Shown: piece after piece, positions 58,367 to 64,000 of the stretch
Layout of the letters: every line of letters begins with the position of its first letter
Numbering within the stretch: position 1 is the stretch's first letter
Assembly: GCF_905475345.1 (NCBI RefSeq)
Contig: NC_066587.1
Location: forward strand, 4,718,070 to 4,782,069
Direction: 5' to 3'
From: Vespula vulgaris
Taxonomy: Eukaryota; Arthropoda; Insecta; Hymenoptera; Vespidae
Length of the DNA stretch: 64,000 nt
Translations under genes and position numbers: made by a program
The notes under the pieces: model-generated
The model's database searches: none
What the model saw: only the letters and a program-made list of their open reading frames with translations
Told to the model about the DNA's origin: nothing

Positions 58367-59314
58367 GATATAAGTTAGTACGATGTGTACGAGATAAAGA
58401 GAGAAAAGATGGAAGAGTATACACAATCTCTTGATAGTAAAATACTCGAATAATTCGATGGAAAGTCTAATCTCGACCTAATCTGTTCCTATAGATAGCC
58501 ATTTTAAAGCAACCTTCAAGAAATGGTAAAGTAAACTTTATACGAACCTTCCTTCGTCGTTATCTTATTTTTCATTTGCTTTCTTTATTTTTTTCTTCAA
58601 CGTCCTCGTGTCTTAATCAGTCGGCTCTCTTATCCTTTAAGATCTCCGCTATGCCAAAGAGGCTTATGTGACTTTCACGTATTAATTAGCGGCTTGTACA
58701 CGCAGTGCGATTGACGTTCCCTCTCGCAGTGTTTTACAGCGTGGGCAGCGTGCGTTCGTTCGTGCATTCGTTCCTTCGTTTATACGTTTCTTCGTCCATC
58801 CATTGGCACGCCACTATGCCAGTAAAGAAATTAGTAGTAGCCGCTATTGGCACGATCGGCAATACGAGACTTTTAGCCGATTATTAGGTATACCGAGTAA
58901 GTTCTTTCATGGAAAAGAAATAGTCGCGAGTGACAACTTCGTGACTATTTTTAATTCTTTTCTTTTTTCTTTTTTTTTTCTTTTTTTTCTTTGATTTTAA
59001 TTGAACTCGATCTCTTAGATGAGATTACACTTGCTCTTAGTCGTAGTCTCTTAAATAGCTATCGATAAAGTCGGATATTTATCGTGTTGATTCTTACTTT
59101 CGACGTTTCTCATTTTCTCTTCCGCTTTTTACGCAAATACTCGGCATAACTTCTTCCTTTCTCTTTTTTCTTTTCTATCTAACGATTTTATAATAGTACG
59201 CATGTTTTCCAAATGATTCTTTCGCGATCGAGTCAACCACATTCGCGAGTCGGTTTACGACGAAATGTTCTCATTTGGAGGATAGCAGGTGCTTCGTCAT
59301 TCAAAGGAACGAAT

Positions 59315-59405
59315 GCGGGCCAGAAAGAGAAAGAAGAGAAAAAGGAGAAAGAGGAGAAGGTTGAGAAGAAGATAAAAGAACGAAGCAAGAAGAAAGAGAG
59401 AGTAG
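59315..59405. repeat. Purine-rich GAA/GAGAAA tract
   Basis: Mostly A/G with few pyrimidines; encodes a Lys/Glu run on +. Confidence 0.75.
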
Positions 59406-59730
59406 AAGTACTGTATTATCGTCGTTGGTTACATAATTATACTTCCGTTGGTAAATTACGTTTATCGATAATTCCAAGCGCTTAATTTTTTTCACAAATA
59501 TGTCCACCCGAACTCCGTCGCCGGTCATCTCTACCTTTCTCTCTTAAACGTAATAAAAACGATCGTTTGCTGCGACCTCGTAGTCATTGCGGTAAACACG
59601 GGATAAAAAGATGGTAGACCTCGATGCTTTATAATGGATCTCGTCACGAGCTTTTGCATAAGCGCATCAGATTACGTTTAATGAAAGCATGAAATTAATG
59701 AGAATATTAAACGCACGAGAGTAAAAAATG

Positions 59731-59740
59731 TTCTTTCTCA

Positions 59741-59780
<40 letters not shown>

Positions 59781-59781
59781 A
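59731..59781. repeat. (CT)n microsatellite
   Basis: CT x12 core with CCCT and TTTC edges. Confidence 0.92.
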
Positions 59782-60628
59782 TCTTTCACGAGAGATACCG
59801 GTTAAGCGAACAAACACAGAGAAGAGCGTTGCAAAGATGTTCGCTCCGGTTCTTAAATAAAGCCGATGTCATCGCAGCTGTTAGAGAGCAAGCGTTCGAT
59901 CTTTCATTTGATACGATCGTATAACGATCGCTTTGATATCAGGATGGTACGCGTTTTCGTACAGAGGCAAATTGAATATAAACGATTCGCAAGCCGATTC
60001 ATATCTATTTTATTTTCGAGAACGTTACGAGGAATCTTCGTCGAGTCTTCGTAATTCACTCCCTTTGATTTCTTATATCCATTCCCTTTTTCGTCTTACG
60101 TTAATGATATGCAGACAAGTTCCACCATATGTTCGGTGCATCATTTTTCTGAAGAATCTGGCGCATAAAGGATCACGCGTCGATCTTCCTTCCCTAAACA
60201 TCGGTGATCACGCACGACTTGGATGTTGGAAATTCGTCGAAAGTTAAGTGAGCCCTCCAGGGAGATGCATCGACGGATTTTTTTCTTTTTCTTGTTTTTT
60301 TTTCTTTTTCTTTTCTCTTTCTCGTCTCTAATGATTTGGAGATCTATCTCTTTGGCAACTATGGCGTATTTATATTTATAAAGAAATAATCGATCTGCAT
60401 AAATTTTTAATTAGAAATTTTTGATTGGAATCGTGGAACGTTTCTTTATTCAACGGATACATAATCGACAAAAAGTTCGTTGGAATCGGTAAAACGTCAA
60501 GAAAAATTATAGACAAGCGTATCGCTTGTAAACATTCGCGCGAATTATTTACGAAAGGAGAAGTCGATGGTGAATTTAAAGGATTTCAGGCTCGCGTGCA
60601 TATGATTGCAGCCTCGAGCTGCCGGTCA

Positions 60629-60850
60629 GATGGCGGTCCGTCGAAGGAAGAAGAGTCGGAATTTGAAAGTCGAAGGAGGAACGTCGCTCGGGAGTTTCCG
60701 ATGCACTAGACTGCCTTCGAGCAATGCCTTCTTCTGGTGCTCCGTGAAACGGAGCCCTTGTCGATAAAAACGTCCGGAGAACTCTGCGGGCGAGTGGTTT
60801 TGTTCAAGGTCTTCCACGATCCTGTCTAGATGTTCCGAGTAGTCGTATAG
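60629..60850 (-). other. Coding-like stop-free segment, 74 codons, no start
   Basis: Minus-strand frame bounded by stops. It reads LYDYSEHLDRIVEDLEQ..., then FSGRFYRQGLRFTEHQKKAL, and resembles helical protein more than most frames here. It has no ATG and no good flanking donor. Tandem AGs at 60850-60880 sit behind a C/T-rich stretch on that strand but would place a stop in frame. The opposite strand is open for much of the same DNA, which weakens the case. It may be a decayed exon or chance. Confidence 0.12.
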
Positions 60851-60979
60851 CTATCTATCTATGTAGCTCCTACGTATAAGCATATTGCGAAGATGAGAAA
60901 AGAAGAACGATTAGACGGTAGAATCGCTAGAGAAGAAAGATCGAGCTCGATCACGTTTTCGAAGGAGAAAGAAAAGGAA

Positions 60980-61066
60980 GAGGATAAGGATGAGGATGAG
61001 GACGAAGACGAGGATGAGGACGAGGACGAGGATGAGGACGAGGACGAGGATGAGGATGAGGATGAG
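60980..61066. repeat. (GAGGAY)n hexanucleotide minisatellite
   Basis: About 14 hexamers of GAGGAT/GAGGAC. In one + frame it encodes alternating Glu-Asp inside an ATG ORF (60893-61090, 65 codons) flanked by ordinary residues (MRKEERLDGRIAREER). The hexamer period keeps two codons in register, so coding is possible but not shown. Confidence 0.92.
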
Positions 61067-61385
61067 AAAGGAGAGAAGGAAATGTTGTGAGAGAGGAGAG
61101 GAAGGACACGGTCCATTCGTCGGCGGGCTCCCCGGGATGATGGATGCGCGTTAGCGCGGGAGTGTACGAAGACAAAGATCCTACGGATTTCCTCGCAGCG
61201 CGCGCAACGTGCATTAGTTCGCGTCGCTCCCGCTGCGCGCAAATTAGAGCCAAGAGAGCAGGAGCGTGTTGCGGAGCTCTTCTGCCGTAGCTTCTCGTGG
61301 CGCGGAACGAAGCAGGATGAAGAAACGACCAAGGGAGGAGAAGTGCCCGCGAGCTGGCCCACTCCGTAAGGGAGACAAAGATGAA

Positions 61386-61387
<2 letters not shown>

Positions 61388-61420
<33 letters not shown>
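61388..61420. repeat. (GA)n microsatellite
   Basis: About 16 clean GA units. Confidence 0.95.
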
Positions 61421-61425
<5 letters not shown>

Positions 61426-62143
61426 GAGGTAGGTGGAACGGAGGCGAAGCTGCGATGAACGACCGCAATCAACGCAACACCGCCCCGCGAAAATTGCCTG
61501 GAATACAGCTGGAATATATTATCCACACGGGTGTTCCATGAGGTGGCGTCCTCCTCTGGGTCAAGAGGTCAGAGCTGTGCGAGGTACACGGCCCGAAGCG
61601 AGAGAAGTGTGCCCATCGTGAACCAAGGCACTCATCAGACTTATAGTCGTATAGAGAGAAAGGAAAAGAGAAAGACCACCCTGATTTCGAAACTTTTACG
61701 ATCCATAAATTGACCTTCCCTTCGTAGGACTCATTTCCCGTAGATCTCGATATCATTTCATTGCGAATATAGTCGAACACAGAGAGCTATATGCGGTTAG
61801 AGTTAGCGTTAGTTATTAATCGTTCTTTCGATGATGGATATCCCAAGCGTATCAAAGAAAAGAGCGTAATAAGTACTCGGACAGTAGCGTACGGCAGCAG
61901 CGTGAATACGAGCCCTTTCGTAGAATAATCTCCGGTATCAATTTTCACGTTGGCTTTGCAAGGACAGCGAGGCGTAAATCATATCGCCACCGTATCTTCT
62001 CACAGCTCCCGAACAGCGTCGTTGTAAGATGAGTATTGCCTTCGTATTAGCAAAAGAGTACCAAAAAGCAACGAAGCCGAACTGACAGACGAGATATTAC
62101 GTCGGCTCATTATCGTGACGTATGGCAGCCGCCTGCTAACTTG

Positions 62144-62203
62144 TAAGGAGAAGAAGAAGAAGAAGAGAGAAAGAGAGAGAGTGAGAGAAAGAGAGAAAGA
62201 GAG
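62144..62203. repeat. (GAA)n(GA)n tract
   Basis: AAG triplets then GA/GAAA with one GTGA. Confidence 0.9.
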
Positions 62204-62449
62204 CGTATGCAGCTATACCTGTCGTTAAGCGAGCGTCGATCGTCCGTGGGGTCCCCAGAGGCGATTTCTGTACTTCTAGTGGAATCCTTTATGGTCATAG
62301 TAATTTAAGAGCTACGCACTCCTATCCATTCGCATCAGTTAATAATCTTTCTCTCTTTTTATCTGCGAACTCATCGACGACGTAGGCGCCATGAAAAATT
62401 GAACTCCGATCTATTTCGCTTTAAGTTAGGATATCTTTATTCAACTTAC

Positions 62450-62668
62450 ACGCGATAATATTATCCTTGTAGAAATTATTAAGTAAATCTTAACGATCAG
62501 TGAAAGTTTCGATACGAAGGTGCCGAACGAAGGTGTCGAGCACATAAGATCGATCAAAACGGGAAGATCGTAAACGGAGAGTTCTCGCGGCCGCGAGACT
62601 TCGCCGATTCGGGCGAAGACCACATTGCCGTCGACAACCATTCTCGTAGTGGAACACCATAAAACCAT
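62450..62668 (-). other. Possible first coding exon ending at GTAAGT
   Basis: On the minus strand an ATG at 62668 opens 73 codons that run in phase 0 into CGT|GTAAGT (intron start 62449). A second in-frame ATG at codon 10 has the better context (AGAATGG). The peptide has a mixed middle (VVDGNVVFARIGEVSRPREL) and a hydrophobic end (LIVKIYLIISTRIIL). The donor has T at -1. The frame spans the palindrome/hairpin pair at 62583-62618. No family is recognised. Confidence 0.15.
62583..62618. other. 16-bp palindrome abutting a 7-bp-stem hairpin
   Basis: TCTCGCGGCCGCGAGA (62583-62598) is a perfect palindrome. Directly adjoining it, CTTCGCC-6 nt-GGCGAAG (62599-62618) forms a second hairpin. Two perfect dyads back to back with no spacer make an unusually structured CpG-rich element. 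A 13-bp tandem pair (ACGAAGGTGCCGA/ACGAAGGTGTCGA) lies just upstream at 62514-62539. Confidence 0.5.
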
Positions 62669-62916
62669 AAAGAGGACGACCTGTTAGCCGATACTCGTTT
62701 TGGTAGAGTCTCTTAGCTCGCAGGTCGCGGTTTTGCAGATTTTGCTACGATTACCGTGCCTTCGGAAGTGCTTATAAATCGGCCTCCTTGAAAAATCATC
62801 AAAGCAAATCATTCCGCGAATAGGATAAGACATAGGCATCTATTCTTTTCACGTCGTTGGTAAGAATCTGCTCGAAGAGAAAAGAAAAATCTCTTGTCTT
62901 TTACGTTTTGTATTTT

Positions 62917-62963
62917 ACTTACTTACTTATTTATTTATTTACTTTTTTTTTATATATATATAA
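62917..62963. repeat. (TTAC)(TTTA)n, T-run, (TA)n
   Basis: Three simple repeats joined head to tail. Confidence 0.85.
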
Positions 62964-63677
62964 TCGTAACTCATTAAGGGCCGAGAATCGATCGTCTCGA
63001 GAGTTCACTTCGTCGACGATACGAAGAAGGCGTTTGGATCATACCGTGAGAAACTCGAAACCAGATACAATGTCGTAGGTAGTTCGATCGTCGTAGAATG
63101 TCAAGTATGTGAGAAAGGGCCCAAAGCGGAGTCTCTGGTTCTTTGATCGCGTGGGTGCTAAGTATTCTAGGCGCGTTTTTTTTTTTTCTTTACCTTTCGA
63201 TCTCCGTTTCTTTAATAGGAAGTACAGAACATTCTTTCACAGGTGCAGAGTTCTATTTCGAAGGAGGTCGTTCAGAGTTTCTAAGGTTATTTTGAAAGAA
63301 CTCAGGGGGATAGGACGAACGCGAACGGAAGTTCGATGTTAAACAGAATCCATTCCTTTTTAGATACGTGACTACACCCTTTTATATCAGCTATGAAATA
63401 TAGGACGCACTTGCAATTCTCAGAATTGAGACACGTTTTTTATACGATCCAGGTATGTATATATATACGTGTGCTTGCGTGCACGTGTATGAGTATGTAC
63501 CTGCTCTTATTAAAATCATTTCGAAAAGACTCGATTTATCCGATCTATTTGGAACATTTAAATTTAGAATAGGACGAGTATATTTACGCTTGGGAAACTT
63601 TTAAGATATGGAACTAGTCGAAAATACGAATTGAGCCAGTCGGTAGATGGAGGAAGATAGACCGGAAGTCGTTCAAT

Positions 63678-63721
63678 GATGAAGGAGGATGAGAAGGAGA
63701 AGAAGGTGGTGGTGGTGGAGA
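63678..63721. repeat. GGA/GAA then (GGT)n triplets
   Basis: GAAGGA-type purines ending in four GGT triplets. Confidence 0.85.
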
Positions 63722-64000
63722 TCGATCCTTACTTTTATGCACACGAGAGCTAATGGCCAGTCGTTTATCACTCTCTTTACACGCGAAATACGAACATATT
63801 TTCTATTAATTCCTTCCGTTGGTCGTATGTACGACGTACTAATACAGAGGAAATTGGCACGTTTACTTGCTCGACATTTACGTAGATGCAACCAGGTCAC
63901 GCAATACGGCCACAATTATCAAACGAAACGGATGTTGTATCTGTTCCCCGTGCCGATTTAAAATTATTTCGTTGAATCACTTTTTGAATAAAACTCATTC

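Larger units (their letters stand above)
61421..64000. other. Non-genic stretch at window end
   Basis: CpG-rich to about 62000, then mixed. TTG|GTAAGA (62861) and CCAG|GTATGT (63453) are donor-like; TATAAATC (62773) is TATA-like without a well-placed initiator. AATAAA near 63987. No gene recognised. Confidence 0.55.

Noticed and set aside
60859..61362. 167-codon minus ORF with poly-Ser
   Set aside because: Another frame of the same hexamer repeat.
60951..61526. 191-codon minus ORF, the longest in the window
   Set aside because: Its length comes from CT and (GAGGAY)n complements (poly-SL and poly-HPRP); the rest has no recognisable domain.
62760..62815. Core promoter with TATAAATC
   Set aside because: TCATC and TCATTC lie 25 and 38 bp from TATA, neither at the expected spacing, and there is no downstream element.
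1..64000. Bacterial, phage or CRISPR content
   Set aside because: No dense ORFs, ribosome sites or spaced direct repeats. Base use and microsatellite load are those of insect nuclear DNA.
1..64000. tRNA, rRNA or well-known insect microRNAs
   Set aside because: I looked for the tRNA B-box (GGTTCGAATCC-like) and for common mature sequences such as let-7, bantam, miR-184, iab-4 and miR-9. GTTCGAATC words (36740, 37424) lack an A-box and acceptor stem.

Overview
This is almost certainly arthropod nuclear DNA, most likely from a hymenopteran insect (bee, wasp or ant). The signs are an AT-leaning but strongly CpG-rich background full of TCG, CGA and ATCGAT words, very abundant (GA)n/(CT)n and (TA)n microsatellites, long A/T/GA runs, and no operons, Shine-Dalgarno sites or dense reading frames. 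The species is an inference; nothing in the window names it.

No complete protein-coding gene, tRNA, rRNA, known microRNA, transposase or CRISPR array can be supported. The long reading frames either follow microsatellites (poly-RE, poly-SL, poly-ED) or are about as long as chance allows in 64 kb read in six frames. The window reads as intergenic or, more likely, intronic sequence of one or more large genes.

Layout. 1-20,990 alternates unique sequence with dense GA/CT tracts; within it are the best domain-like exon candidate (14,656-14,804, an NHR/Neuralized-like fragment ending at a perfect GTGAGT donor) and a CpG-rich, promoter-like block (16,430-16,586). 20,994-27,478 is almost free of GA/CT tracts and holds a homeodomain-type palindrome cluster (22,840-22,985), a 19-nt CRE-like inverted repeat (26,016-26,034) and a CpG-rich block with a TATA box (26,700-26,960). 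27,479-41,700 returns to repeat-studded DNA. 41,700-43,900 is the most AT-rich segment and contains a diverged ~140-bp tandem duplication whose copies share a hairpin. 43,900-64,000 is CpG-rich again with several islands, a possible terminal coding exon after a very strong acceptor (52,079-52,441), and several perfect hairpins (48,745; 52,264; 55,421; 62,583).

Exon-like entries are graded candidates. They do not assemble into one gene model: phases and expected partner domains do not join up inside the window. No new biological system is demonstrated; the leads most worth checking are the NHR-like exon with its acceptor/donor juxtaposition, the 52-kb exon candidate, the duplicated hairpin at 42.6 kb and the perfect hairpins.
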